Shown: piece after piece, positions 23,701-38,700 of the stretch
Numbering within the stretch: the stretch's first letter is position 1
Layout of the letters: each line of letters begins with the position of its first letter
Made by a program: the position numbers and the translations under genes
Notes under the pieces: generated by a model
Database searches by the model: none
The model's input: the letters and a program-made list of their open reading frames with translations, nothing else
Told to the model about the DNA's origin: nothing
NCBI RefSeq assembly: GCF_947172395.1
Contig: NC_069110.1
Span: forward strand, 7,818,127-7,882,126
DNA: 64,000 bases
From: Bicyclus anynana
Lineage: Eukaryota; Arthropoda; Insecta; Lepidoptera; Nymphalidae
Direction: 5' to 3'

Positions 23701-26700
23701 CTATGCAGCTAAAACCGCGGAACATCTGCTAATAATTTTATTATCTGAAATAATAACTATTTTGGTTTAAACAAAAGTCGCTGGGTTTTTTTATTTATTA
23801 TTAAAGATTCGATTTATTATCTGACAATAAATTAGAAGTTCATAAAAGTCCGGGTCCATTTGAGCAGACATTTATCTAATACTTAGAAACTCGAATTCTA
23901 TTTATAATATTATATTATTTAATGGTCACGTCAATAAAGCATTTCTCTTGGTCCAAAATTTCTGATATCAAAAAACCATCAACAAAAAAAAAATATCAAA
24001 ATCGGAGCTGTCTTTGAGAACTTCCGAAAATTACTTGTTTTATGTATTCATTGAAGCGATTATAATGGTAGGTAGATATGTCTGTAAAACATAAGCACAT
24101 TTAGACTGTAAGACGTTAAAAAAACCCTCGTGTGAATGGGGGTTAATAGAAGCCAATATTAAGAAACATTACCTGGAAGCACCCAAAATTACGCTAAATA
24201 AAATGATTTATGTAATTGCATGTTCTTTTGAAATTTATGGTAAAATTGAATGTGGGCATGTCTTTCCATAAGTTCAAGGTTTTTGGCAACACACAAGCTA
24301 ACAAAAAATCTTATTACGGTGTAATTTTTTAAATAAAAGATAAAAATCTCGAGTTAACCGATGAGAAAAGTTTGGGTTTCAGTTCTAAATTGCTAAATAA
24401 TAATTTTGATGATAAAAGTTTATATATACCTGGCTGAGATTGTTGTGGGGTTCTCAGACTGGGTGCATTCCAAACATCAGCAGATAAAGCGTTAAAGCGT
24501 GCTTTTTGAAACCCTCGGTTTTATCTGCTTTATAATTTTTATCAGTTTTACGGCGTTCCTGTCCTAAATTTCTTTGTGTATTTTTGTATTTTTTTCTATG
24601 TTACCATTAAGCATATTGCAATTATGTAGACCTTTTAAAGTCTTCATTGTCAGTTCGATTTCACCAAAATGTAAGCAAATACGGGAGTTACTATAAAAAA
24701 TAACCAAATCACTGCTAGGTGCTTATAAAATTATCTAAATCAAACCAGATGTCTTCGAGCAATCGCGTAACGTCCATAATAAAACATAAAGTCGAATTGA
24801 GAACCTACTCTTTTTTTCTATTAATATTTATTATAATAAAAAATATTATAATAACAATTATTATTAAGTTAAAAATTATTAATAGAATTCACGTGAAAAG
24901 GACACATAACCAATTTTGTAGTCAAAGTCTACAAGCGAATTTGAGACGCAATTTTAGACAGTAATAATCTTTTATTAAAAGTTAGAATATTTCTTGTAAT
25001 TTGTGGCCAATAATAGAAACACGTGCGGTTTCTTAATTTTAAGCAACTCTTCCCCATTTTTCTAAGATATCACGCGGCACGTTGACGTCATTTGCCGAAT
25101 GCGTAAGAAATTCCAAACTCTTCCGAACTTCCAACTCTTTAAAACTTCAAAAATTACAAATACTTTTTTAATTTCAGCACCCAACGAGATTATTACTGAT
25201 CCAACACCATTCGTTATGAAGCACACAGCTAGTGGAAAGTTAGATTATATTGATCCAGAGAGCGTGCCGTATCTCGGATACTTGCCGCAGGATATTTTAA
25301 ACAAAGATGCGTTGCAACTCTTCTACCCCAGTGATCTAATGTATTTGCACCAAATTCATGAAACCATTGTGAAAGAGGGAGGAGTACAACGGTCCAAACC
25401 ATACAGGTGTGTTATCATACTGACACTAATTTTCATGGCTGTATTGGCTATACAAACATACTGATTTTCTTAATGTTAAATAAAGCCTATCGATCTACAA
25501 TCTTGATATTTCAGCTCATTTATAACAAAATATGGTTAAATGTTATTACTTAACCATGGGTGTGTCGACAGATGCGAATATGTTTTTTATACCTTATTTT
25601 TTTCAAAGCGAATGTATACAATTATAATTAACTATATTTATTTCCCCATTACCTTTTACACTTTTGATATTGAATATCGTCATCCTGTTTCATGTACCTA
25701 ACTAGTCTCATTAATTTAATAATATTTTAATTTTTGACAATGTTGATATAAAAACTATAAACATTTTTAAAAAGTGAGTGAGTGAGGAAAATCTTCACTT
25801 TGTATTGTGTCCGACCCTTGATCCAAAAGCCAAGCAAAAGCTTCTTATGGGGTTGGATGAACCTTCACTTTAAGACCATTTACATTTAATGAAATTACTA
25901 TCGGAACGTTCCCCATTCCACATGACGGTGAACTCGTGAACAGGATCCAAGTATTTTGATACTTTTTGCTTTTCCTCTTTCACTAGATTATTGTCATGTA
26001 GAGTAGTAATTTCCTCTTTCACTAGATTATTGTCATGTAGAGTAGTAATTTCCTCTTTCACTAGATTATTGTCATGTAAAGTAGTCATGTAGAGTACTAG
26101 TATTAGTTCAACTACCTATTACATCAATTATATAACTAGGTGTATGTTTAAAATCATGAGCTACTACATCGTATTTCATCGAATTATTGTTATTATGCAT
26201 CAAGTTGTGGTTTATTGTTTTTACAATGATCTAACACGACTATTTGAACGAAATTTTTTGTTTGAAGTTAGTGTCCATTAGAGCAAGTGCCCAGTAAGGT
26301 ATCTCAAAATCGATAAGGCCATAGCTGGGCACCGTTAATCAAATAGTTAACTTCGTTAATCGTTAATCCGCTACAAAAAAAGTTAGCTTCGTTAAACGTT
26401 AAAGCGTTACATTCCGGAAGAATTAACGCAAGTTAACGTTAATCGTTAATCCGTTAATATGACTGGTAAATATTGCATTTTTATATCATTGTGAGAGATC
26501 CCCATTGGAAAAATAAGGGTGAGCACTGGGGAAAAATGCCATAATTTGTTGATTTTATCTATAATTTTGACATAAATATAGTAATTTGTTGATTTCTTTG
26601 AAAAAAAAATCTTTCATCATTTCTTACTTGTCTAAACCTGTTAATCGCGTCGCGCGGTAAATAGTAGGCATTGGATTAACGATTAACGGACTTCTGCATA

Positions 26701-29700
26701 TTAACGGAAGTTAACGGGTTCGTTAACATTTTTCAAAGTTAGGTAACTTAAAAGTTAATCCGTTAATTAAAATGTTAACTTCGTTAATTAACGATTAACG
26801 GATTAATGAGTTAATGCCCAGCTATGGATAAGGCCATACTGAAAAGCAAGCTGTTGATGAATTACCCTGGCTACTGTTGTTGGATTGTCTTTTGTAATTC
26901 ACTACCGTCCAATGCGAATGCAGCTATTTATATATACGTCATCAACCCATATTCGGCTCACTGCTGAGCTCGAGTCTCCTCTCAGAATGAGAGGGGTTAG
27001 GCCAATAGTCCACCACGCTGGCCCAATGCGGATTGGCAGACTTCACACACGCAGAGAATTGAGATAATTCTCTCGTATGCAGGTTTCCTCATGATGTTTT
27101 CCTTCACCGATTGAGACACGTGATATTTAATTTCTTAAAATGCACACAACTGAAAAGTTGGAGGTGCATGCCCCGGACCGGATTCGAGCCCACACCCTCC
27201 GGAATCGGAAGCAGAGGTCATATCCACTGGGCTATCACAGCTTTATTTATACATTGTGACAAATTAATTATTTACTATTATCTGAAAATGATTTTAACTC
27301 TTATCTAAGCAAATGTATAATTGTAGAAAATGCTCACGCAAATCGTAAATAAGTTTGTGCTTGCAAGCGAATGTTTAGAAATATTAAGGGTAGAATAATA
27401 TTACTAAACTTTTTGTAAAATAGTGACAGGTAGGATTTTAATCCATATAATACTTATGATGTAAATTGTATGATGTACATACATAATTAATGTATCAACT
27501 ATATATAAATTACTGAACAGATTTAAATGAAGTTAATAATATTAAGTTGGAGCTGGATTAATTAATTATCCTGTCCCCCATCGTTTTGTCTGTTACTATT
27601 GCAAAAACTTTTAAAAAAGTTTTCAAAAGTTTTTCACTTATAAATTACGGTCACTTTTAAGCTTTACTCTATTTCATATCAGACGTTAAAATTAACAACC
27701 GAATTCTATGCGAGTCAATTTTCATCATCATGATATCATGCTATTTGCCGAATATTAAACTCATTTATTATTGTTAAAAAAATGTTTTGTTCATTATATT
27801 TAGAATGTTGGCGCAAAATGGCGATTTCTTGAAGTTGGAGACAGAATGGTCTTCTTTTATTAATCCATGGTCAAGGAAACTAGAGTTCGTAATTGGAAAA
27901 CATTTTGTCATTGAGGTTGGTAATTTAAGTAAAATTGAAATCCGTAGCTATTTTTCTAAAATCAACATCACAATTTCATTTAACACAGTAAGTAGGTACT
28001 ACTATTATATCTTGTATAAATAAATTAATCGATCTTAAAAATATGAAGGACGATGCCTATTTAATCTTGCTTTGAAGATTTTAAATTAAATCCATCTACT
28101 TACATAAATTATTATGAAATAAGTGCCTGGTAATATTTGTATTAAATATGTCAGTACAAACCCTTAGTGATTAAAAAATTGTATTCACTCTCAATTCGTG
28201 TGTTAAAGTATGTAGTACCTACTGCTAGATCCTGATCATGATGTTCAAAATACAAGTGTTTGTAGTATACTAATGTAAACTATTATTTTTGTATTAATAT
28301 GTCTTTAATGTATCAGGGTCCAAAAAATCCTGATGTATTCCAAACGCCGGAGGCTGAGAAGGCTACCAAAGTGTCTAAGGAGGAAGAAACCAAGGCACTA
28401 GCCATAAAAGAAAGCATAATCAGAATTATGAATGAGGTTGGTTCCTTTTTAATAAGTTTTAATTATTAGAAGAAGCTAGTCGTACGCAAACCGTACGAAT
28501 TAAATATAATTATTATTTATCCAGATATAATGTTTGACAATTATTTTATATATTTCCATTACTGAATTATTGTTTTACAGTAGTACTAAATTAACTTACT
28601 TGTATGATAAAAGTATTCGGCTGCCAATTAAATGTGTAAAAGTATTCATATATAATTAAAAAAATCTACTAAATATTCAAATATTTATATAGATATGATG
28701 ATATGACATTAATACAAATCAAATTTGTATTATTTTTTAGTAGTTAAGATCTTTTAAAATATTGTTGTACCAGGTGTTGACAAAACCTGCGGAAATGGCG
28801 AAGCAGCATATGACTAAACGCTGCCAGGAGTTAGCTTCCTTTATGGAAAGCTTATTGGATGAAACACCGAAAACCGAAGAAGAACTCCGTCTAGAAATAC
28901 AAGATACAGATCACAGTTATTTCGTAAGTTACATAGTAATAGTAACATGAGGGACAGGCAGGAAAACAACACGAGCGGAGAAGGGGAGTGTTAGTTAACT
29001 CTCAAGTATGTCCTAAACCCTACAACATCTGTTACAAGTCCGGGAATCTGGTCGGGTTTTTCTATCCACGCGATGGACCTAGCACGCGCACGTTGAATAC
29101 AAGATTCAGAATAGAATGCTAAGATATTAATCAGGAAATTTAAGAAATTAAAATCTCTTGTCTCAAACGGTGAAGGAAAAACATCGTGAGGAAACCGGCT
29201 TATCTGAGAATTTTCATAATTCTTTACGTGTGTGAAGTCTTTTCAATGGGCCAGCGTGGTAGACTAAGGACGAACCCCTCTCATTCTAATATAATAATAT
29301 AGGTTATTAATGAATGAATAATTATTGATAACAATAACATAATTTAAACGTGAATTCGTATGAACGTATATTTGCTGTTTACTGGGGGTGCATGTCAGAA
29401 AAGCATGTGCAGTATTTCGTTAACCTTATATCTCTAAACATAATGATATAATGGCATGGGATAGGGAGACACAGTGATGTGCCGGATTTTCGTATCCGTG
29501 TTTGTGTCCGTTTTAAAAAGTCAAAAATATTTTATAGTAGTGAGTTACCGTACCAATAGTACATAGCTCAAAGGTATTTGTGATGATAATACTTAAATAT
29601 ACTTAAACAACACACATCACTATCTAGGCCCCAAGGTAATCATAGCCTGTGTTTATGCCTTAGCTTTATATATTTTTAACAATTTCCAAATTCCATTAAT

Positions 29701-32700
29701 TGATCCATTTTCCCGTGCAAATTTAGACAATAAATAAACTTTTCATTTCATATATTTAAATCTCAACCCTTTCACCGGCGTGCCCAAACGTAGTGTGTAC
29801 GAACTTGTTTTAGTCAAATTTATCTTTTGTTGGGATAGTAAACCTCCTCGAAGAGTCGAAAACGACTAGAAGACAAGAATCGAAAAAAAATATTTCCACT
29901 AGATTCTAGATGAAGATGACTAAATACGGAATGAATATAGCATAATGAAATTTGGTGATCATAAGCCAAAATACCATTCCAACATGGATACAAAATGTGT
30001 ATTTTTACATATTTTGTATCTATATATAAACACACTTATATTTTTAAGCACTGTATAAAAACTTACTATTGTTTTCACAGGAGCGTGATTCGGTAATGTT
30101 AGGTGGTATTTCACCGCATCATGATAATAATGACAGTAATACAAGCACTGAGACACCGTTGACATATAACCAACTTAATTACAACGAAAATCTTCAAAGG
30201 TTAGTGATTCAAAGAACTAGTTAAAGTTAATTTTGACTTTTTTGGCAAATATATTTTGTATACAAAATGAAAAATAGGATAATGTGAAATAAATAAATGA
30301 AATTATTTTTTTGAGATCGCGAATGCAAATTTAATTGATAAAAATAATGATCTTTTTATTAAAATTATTCAAAATAAGAAAATAAGAATCTATAGAATTA
30401 AAATCATTTTTTACTTATAATCTATGTTGAATTAACGAGCAAAGAGGTCGTGAATAAAGTAGATTTTAGTAATAGCAAAAATAACGATGTATTGTATTTT
30501 TAGATTTTTCGATAGTCATGAGGCTTATACGGATGAAGACAAAAATTCTTTAGCCGTTTGTGAACATTTGAAAACAAAGGATATCGAAACTCCTGAACCG
30601 GATACAAGGTAATTTACTATAACTATTAAAATACTCGTATGTGTGGAAAAGAACTCAACTTTACAAAAGATGTATGTTCTTATTGGAGATAATTATCAGC
30701 TGGTGTGACGTATACGCGTTTCTAAGGTTAAAACTGTTTAGATCTTTTTATATAGTTTTGCGCGTAGTTTCCGTTCCTTTGGAAATACGGGCACAAAATA
30801 TCATCTATGATACTTAGAAATAATGTGGCTGTCTATTGGTTTTAAAATTGGTTCAGTACCTCCTACATTCTCATAAACACACGAACTTTACCTCTATATA
30901 ATATTAGTATAGACTAGCAGAAGTCAACAAACTCACTTTCTTATTTATAATAAAAGTATGGAAGTAGAAAAGTATGTATTATTAATGTGTAACAAATTTA
31001 AATTAGTTAATATTGCTAGACTTTGAAAACAAACTCTCTTTAAGCGTCAAATTTATCTGTTCGTAGTGATTTTACAACGTCGTATTCAAAATATTAGGCT
31101 GTTGATTTTTTCTGATGGCAAAAGCTTAGTTAGAGCTTAGTTTCCAAACAATCTTAGCCAATGTCTCTTTATGAATGCCCCACTGAATCTCATAATAATT
31201 AATCAAAGGTAACGCCATTTAAAACTGAAATTCACTGTAAACCAATGGAACACTTGCGAAATGACAGGTTCACATCGCCAGAGTTATTTTTATATCTGTT
31301 TTTGTATTTAGACGTTGACATTGTCGATAATATATATAATATATTGATATACTATGGAAATCGGTTAAACATGGAAAAAAAACCAGAACTGAGCCCTGTG
31401 GGACGCCCATTAAGGAAGATGAACCCTGCGAGTTTTTGTCTTTTATGCATCATACCTTTTGAGATGTTACTAAGATAAGAGCCAGTGAAATTATCTGCAA
31501 GATTTTTGATGCCTTTGTGGCATTTCATTTAAATAACAGTTTTATGGTCAACTTTAATCGAATGTTTACCTACGTTGAGCAATGGGCGAATATTGGTTGA
31601 TGATAATTGGAATTTCAATCAAAGGTTTAATATAAAACAAACAGTTTAAAATAAATTAAGGTACTCCATTAACAAAGTTGAGAATAAGAATGAAAGAAAG
31701 GAACAAAGTTCGATAAATAGACATGTAATGAATCCCTTGGTAGTTTCAGTAAAAATTTTTTGTCAATGGTTAACAGCTCCGGAGAATTCGACGAAATGGC
31801 GAGCACTTCCGACTCAAGTACTGCCGCAGTTGCCAGCTCTAACAATGCATGCAGTTCAAACGGCTTCCAAGCCTTGAGACTCACGGAGTCCCTTCTCAAC
31901 AAGTCAGTATCAAAAACTAAGAAATTATGTAAAGTACGATCTTGATAAAAACCAAAAATTTCCGTTAGATAATATACATTTTCTGTGCCAAAAATCAGTT
32001 GATTTTATAAATAACACTAAAATTTTGTTAATAATACTTCTAAATGATAGAACACTTTTCAGTAATCTATACTATGGAATGGGTTAGAGCTTGCACGAAT
32101 ACATTATAAGGCTCCATTAACGTATTTGAACACATCTCATTTCCTTTATATGTGGGGTTCATCTTTAGTAAAACTCACCCAACCATGGGCAACTGGTGAT
32201 TTTACACAACATACGATAATATTAATTGATCATTAAGTATGAAATGTACGATTACCAGTAAAATGAAAAGTTTGATATCCAATATTTCCCATATTTCACT
32301 TTCTCTTTGTTCTTTTTTTTACATATAGCAAGTGTGCTTGGTTGTAAAAGCATTCTTTCGTTTTCCAAAATCTATAGTATAGTTTGGAGGTAAAATTTTA
32401 ACTCAAGAACAATTATTCGAATATTAGTTTAGTTGTGGAAATTATGTTGCGCAGAAAAATAGAAAAGTTAATAAAGTTAGCAAGGACTAATAACCGTACA
32501 GTAAATTTATTTCAAAAATCCTAATTAAGACTTTTTTAAATGAACTAGAAAGGTGATCTGACAGCAAAATGGATGACGGTCGACTTAAAGTAGTAGGTAC
32601 TGTGAGCAAATCCATGAAAATCGACACAATAATTATTATTTAGAACAAAGTTTACGATTACCATTTAGACACTATAAAGCTCAGTTGAATGATATAGGTG

Positions 32701-35700
32701 GAAAAATAAGGAAGCTGAATAGGTGCATCATATATTATGATGTAACTGTATGTTTCCCTCTCACTTTACCGGAACCGAGCGTGCATAGGTATCAATTTGA
32801 GAATTAAAAAACAGTACCTATGTGCAAAAGAATCGTTTTTTTTTTGTGGTTATATCACCAGTTGTTGCGATCCATATTTTTTTGTGAGGAGTATATTGTT
32901 TTTGAAAACCTAATATAACTAGTTTAGGCGCATATTAGATGATTATCTTATTGAATAACTTCTTCATTTCCAAGTTTTAATAAACCAAACTTACTGTCTC
33001 AAATTGACGTTTCATACTTAGTGACCTAATCATTATTAATAACTTTAAACTGCGGTTTTAAAAACACAATTAGAGGGAAGTTATTTTATCATGTTTACGT
33101 ACGGTAAATGAGGTGAAAATATCAAATGAAATTCAAGCTATAGGAACATTTTTGAAATGTCTGACTTTAACTATGTGTACCTATTACAATACTTTTCAGG
33201 CATAATGTTGAAATGGAAAAAGAACTACTGAAACTGCACCGCGAAACTCGTTCAAGCAAGAGCGATAGAGAAAAAGCTTCAAATGAAAGTAGACTGAAAA
33301 AGAAAGAACATCTAGCACGTTGCAACGCCTTTTTTATGCCTACCAGCGCTGCAAGTGAATTTAAGGTACGTCCTTCACTAACCGCATTATACCAGAACCA
33401 AAACCACAACTTAAAGTATTTTATATTGTATTTGAGTGAAAAAGAGGAGAAGGTACTTTGGTTAACTAATTGAAATCTTTAAAATTACAACTTTTTATGT
33501 TCCAATATTTTTTTTTCATAGGTCTTTCCGAGTCCCCGGAGTAAAAGAGCATGTTCATTATTTTTAAAAACTTTATATTTTATTTTCAAGCTTTTAATTT
33601 AATTCTAATCTAAAGTGCCTTACATTACAATTTTTTACAACGTGTACGAGTAACCAGAGTATTCTAAACCCAATAGTTAATAGGGAAATGTGCCTAAATC
33701 TGTACCATATATAGCACTGATCAAGTAAAACTACCTTTTTTTTTATTGTTTACAAGTTAGCCCTTGACTACAATCTCACCTGATGGTAAGTGATGATGTA
33801 GTCTTAGATGGAAGCGGGCTAACTTGTAAGGAGGAGGATGAAAATCCACAACCCCTTTCGGTTTCTACACGGCATCGTACCGGAACGCTAAAATCGCTTG
33901 GCGGTACGTCTTTGCCGGTAGGGTGGTAACTAGCCACGGCCGAAGCCTCCCACCAGCCAGACCTGGACCAATTAAGAAAATCTCAATCTGCCCAGCCGGG
34001 GATCGAACCCAGGACCTCCGTTTTGTAAATCCACCGCGCATACCACTGCGCCACGGAGGCCGTCAAAAAGTCCTACCTGTCATCATAAGCTACCATATGG
34101 TCCCTCACGAGCTTACTGGAGCTAGTAGGCTATAATATATTCATTGCTCACTAATTTTACAGCCTCAAGGGGTCAAACGATCCTCGAAGAATACAGATGA
34201 TTGGGGCACAAATAAACATCGGTGCTCTTCCGCGAGGACTACCCGTCGCAGATTTACCGAACCACCAAACAATCCTCCATTATCAGCTACCTATAACGGT
34301 ATGAAGTACAATATTCTACCATATTAACCCTTGGCATGCCTAGTAGTAAGAAATACACGAATCTTACTAATATTATGAACGTGAAAATTTATAAGAATGG
34401 ATGTATGTTTGTTATACTCTTTAACTCCGCAACTAGTGTACCTACCGATTTGACTGAAGTAAAGTTCTTCGAAATTAGATTTAACACACTTTCAAAATTA
34501 ACAAATTTAAAAACACCGCGGGGCTTGTATGTAATACTTTGTGAATATTATTATATGTACAGTACTTTGTGAATATTATTATATGTACTATTTGGAACCC
34601 GTATTTTTAAATTTTAGTTTAAATATTATTTCATTAAGCATTCTAATGAGTTAAGTTTAAGGGGTAAACAAGATAACGATGATCTTTATTTATTTAAATA
34701 TTTACAAACTAACACAACTCAATGTTTTCAATTAAAACTTACTAAATATCTACTTGAAAAATATATTTACTAAAAACTAAAGATATCTCAATAATACTTC
34801 CTTTAACAAATGTTAATTTTATTTTGAGTTAGGTAAGCATTCAAAGAGTATCATCAGTATATGATAAATTTTGACTTTAAGGGTTTTAAAGAAGCGGATA
34901 GGGGGCGTTGAACAGTACATGATATTATTTGTCATTGAGGGCAAAATTTAAACTAGCACGAATAGCTACGTACCGAGGTCCTACAGTCTCTATAAGGAAT
35001 GCCAAGGGTTAATATTTCACTACTTACATACACAATACTAGCATTTTAATATTAAAAGCTCAGTGAATATTAATTTTCACGTGATAACTTTCTTAGATTT
35101 AATCAAAAACGTGAGGCTTTAATTAAATTCAAGAAAAATAAAAATAATTGGTTGATTACAGATGTATTTCATGTTACTACTCATTAAATGGTGTCACAAG
35201 AATTCATTCATTCAATCATATCAGGTGTAATATTAACTTATACATTTGTGTAAATTAACACAGTCATTATTTGTTAAAATCACTAGCTCCAATTTTGTTC
35301 AGTCGAGTTGAGTGATTTTTTTTCTGTATTGTATTTATTGCATATAACTACCACTGCGTTTATAGTGTCAGAGTAAATACAAGTAAACGAGTTATCATGC
35401 GGTTATTTTATATCACTGTATTCGCATAAAACTCCTCTCCTGGCTTCAATATCATGCATCATAACACTTAACCATCATTATTTAGCAATGAAATCTCGAA
35501 CTCTTAAATATTTAATTTTCAGTACCCTCACCTTGGCCATCACATCCTGTCAACAACCTTATGAACCCATATGTTGGTATGGGCAATCCAACACAGATGT
35601 CTGCAATGAACCCTATAGGAATGCAGGGTGAGAAACCCAATGAGAAATCTATTAATTTCTGTAATCTTCCTTAGCTTTTAATTTCATGTTATTTTACAGT

Positions 35701-38700
35701 GTATGAGCTAAGGTTCTGGGATTGGAAATACCAATTGTTTTATTTTGTACAAAGAATAATCCTGTTAATTTATTTATCAAGCAAGTAAACTGCAGAACTT
35801 CACAACAGATTGAAGTATTTCAAACCTTGAAAAATTCCACCAACTATCGATACACAATAGACATCATCTTACTGTCATCACGGCTTTTAAAAAGCTTTTC
35901 CATCCACACAGGCAATCAATGGAAAATCTGGCACTATCACAACCATAACTCTACATTCAATCAGTCATAACAGAAAAGTAAGACCGTTACTGTTCCGTTG
36001 TCATATTACTGTTCGTATGTTCGAATAGTTTTAGTTATTCTTATAGTAGCTATAAATAGAATAAAAGAAAGTTCATCTTTTACATAATTTTAAAATTATG
36101 TACCGTACACTACACTGTGTGTGGTCCAACACGCTTAGCCGGTTTTTTTTTAACTTTATTTTCTTCTTAATTTCGTTCTACCACATTCTGTAAGAATTGA
36201 CATCGATTTAAATTATGACGATTCTCAACAAAAAGCCACATAGGTTAACCGAGCTTTCTGCATCCCCGGCCGTCGGTTCTATTCCCACAGCTATAAAAAT
36301 ATATGTGTAATGAGCATGGGTGTATTCTAGAGTCTGGGTGTGTTTTATTATATTAGTATTTATATGAAGTATATAAAATGTATCAGCTATCTTTGTACCC
36401 ATAACACAAAGTACGCTTATTTTGGGGCTAGATAGTCATGTATTCAAGTATATTTTATTTATAATATAGGGTCATCCTACATTATTAAGCTCTTAACAAC
36501 TTAACAGCTTTCGTGATTCCAGAGCTTTTATTTCGTTGTGGCGATGTTCAACTTGTGGATGATAAGGCTTTGGTGTGCGGTTTCCTTGAAATAGAAATTA
36601 TCCATTATTTCATCCTCTTACTATGACTATTATTTTTTAAGCTTATTACGTTATACTATTTTAATTACGTTTGTTAGCTATGAAACTATTTTTTGTGTAT
36701 TAAACCTACAAAAAATAATTTTAAAATGGTTTGTAAAATTAAATTGTTTCTTTTATTCCAGGTCCCGTACCAATGTATTATATTCCAGCAGCGCCCTATC
36801 AAATGGCACCTAAATCTGAGGCAGGTCCCAGTGCGTCCCAGGCACAATACCAAAGACATTCTGGTAGGTAACCTCAAATTACGAATAAGCAATTAAAAAT
36901 TCAAATGTCCAAAAATGGTATCATAATTGGTAATTTTACACCGCACCATTTATTTTCATGACTTATAATTTTGTCTATTATAATATTAACAATAATAAAT
37001 ATATAAGCAGAAACCTCAGAACAAGATCACATTGTACTTATTCTAAGGGTTTTGTGTATTCATCGTTTGCTGCTATTGCAATTTTTCAGTGTCAATAATA
37101 CGGTGTAATTATATCAATGTAGAGTCGTGATAGCCCAATGTGGGGTGTGAGGGCTTAGGTTCGAATCTAGTCCGGCGCTTGCACCTCCAACTTTTCAGTT
37201 ATGTGCATTATATGATATAACTTAAATATAAAGTTTCTCAAACGGTAAAAGAAAAACATCGTGAGGAAACCTATACAATACCTGAGAATTTTCTCAATTC
37301 TCTATGAGTTTGACGTGTGCCGCATTGGGCCAGCGTGGTGGGCTATTAGCCTAATCTCCCTAATTTTAAGAGAAGACTTTTGTTCAACAGTGAGCCGATT
37401 GCTCGCTTGATTGGGTTGTTAATGATTGTGTAATCAATAACAATGCTGGGAACGTTATACAATTTCAAAGCAAAAATCATCAGATCTATTGCAAAGAACT
37501 AAATGCGATAACAGTGAGTAAGTTATCGCATTTGGTTCGCATAAAAAATATAATATCTATACATTATTATTATTATATAATTCGTCATTCTATTGTATTG
37601 AGTAATAAAATAAAGTTCTTGTCAGTATATATTATAAACTATATATACGAGTACAAATTCTCGTACATATGTATAAGTACTATCTATAGATAGGATAAAA
37701 GTTATATTGAATATAGTGTGGTCTGTCCAAAAACAAGATGTAACTTTGATATTTGAATTGTATTGGTTTTTAATTTTTTTTTCTCGATGATTAATGATAA
37801 TGCAATGCAATTGCAGATATGAATGGTTTCTCTATACCGTACATGGGTCACCAACAAAATATGAACCCAGCTGGTCGCTCTTCAAGAACTGAAACAGCCA
37901 ATGCTAATATGAATATGCAACCCAATGTATATTCCCCAAGTGAGTATCTTTTTATTGAAATATAACGCGACAATAAGATGACAATATTGATTAACTAGAA
38001 CAGTGACTTTCGGCTTCGGTTGAAATTAGACATCCGCTATGGAAATATTTAACAATAGTTTAGAAGCATTTTTGAGACATCTGGTTTATCTGTTTGTAGT
38101 GACTACCATCATAAGCTAGTTGACACTTTTTTTAATGGTCTTAAATTGATCATTATTGTTCCACTAGATTAAAAAAAACATTATATTTTTTTGAGACCTG
38201 ATTACATAAAAAATTTAATTTTTAAAATTTTTTTTTGACATTATGAGTCAAAACGCTGTCAGCCATGATGGTCTATATTTCAACTGTTTCATGATGCCAC
38301 GTTAACTAATCCTGTACCAAACGGGTCAAAAATATTAGATAACAATTAGTTCCAATGTAGTATATCGAGTAATATTGTGACGTCACAAAATGGACGAAAG
38401 CGATTTTGAAGTTTGGAAAATTTGAAAAGAAACATGATATTTTAATGTTTTTTTAAGAAATCCTTAACTTTTATTAATTAATATCTAATTAATAAAAGTT
38501 AAGGATTAATAGTAATCTTGTTTATATTTTTTTTTGATATAAGTCAACAACTAAATTCGGAAAGCAGAATCTGCTAACAATCGCCAATAAAACATCAATC
38601 ATCAATCATCAATCAATGCATTGTACAATTAATTAAAATTTCTTATACTTCCTGTGAGAAAGCTGATCTGAATTGTTGCGAAATTAGTAAATGTTTTTTA

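Noticed and set aside
25870..26088. Minus ORF with a threefold repeated 13-residue peptide as a possible repeat protein
   Set aside because: It is produced by a 39-bp tandem repeat in an intron; outside the repeat there is no coding signal.
27111..27308. Open frames at 26885, 27111, 63067 and 63261 as genes
   Set aside because: They are translations of the same SINE family in two places.
31669..31902. Minus ORF over coding exon 15
   Set aside because: Antisense shadow of the PER frame, without its own domain.
33923..34135. Plus ORF as a gene
   Set aside because: It lies within a tRNA-derived SINE (minus orientation) present again at 57892-58194.
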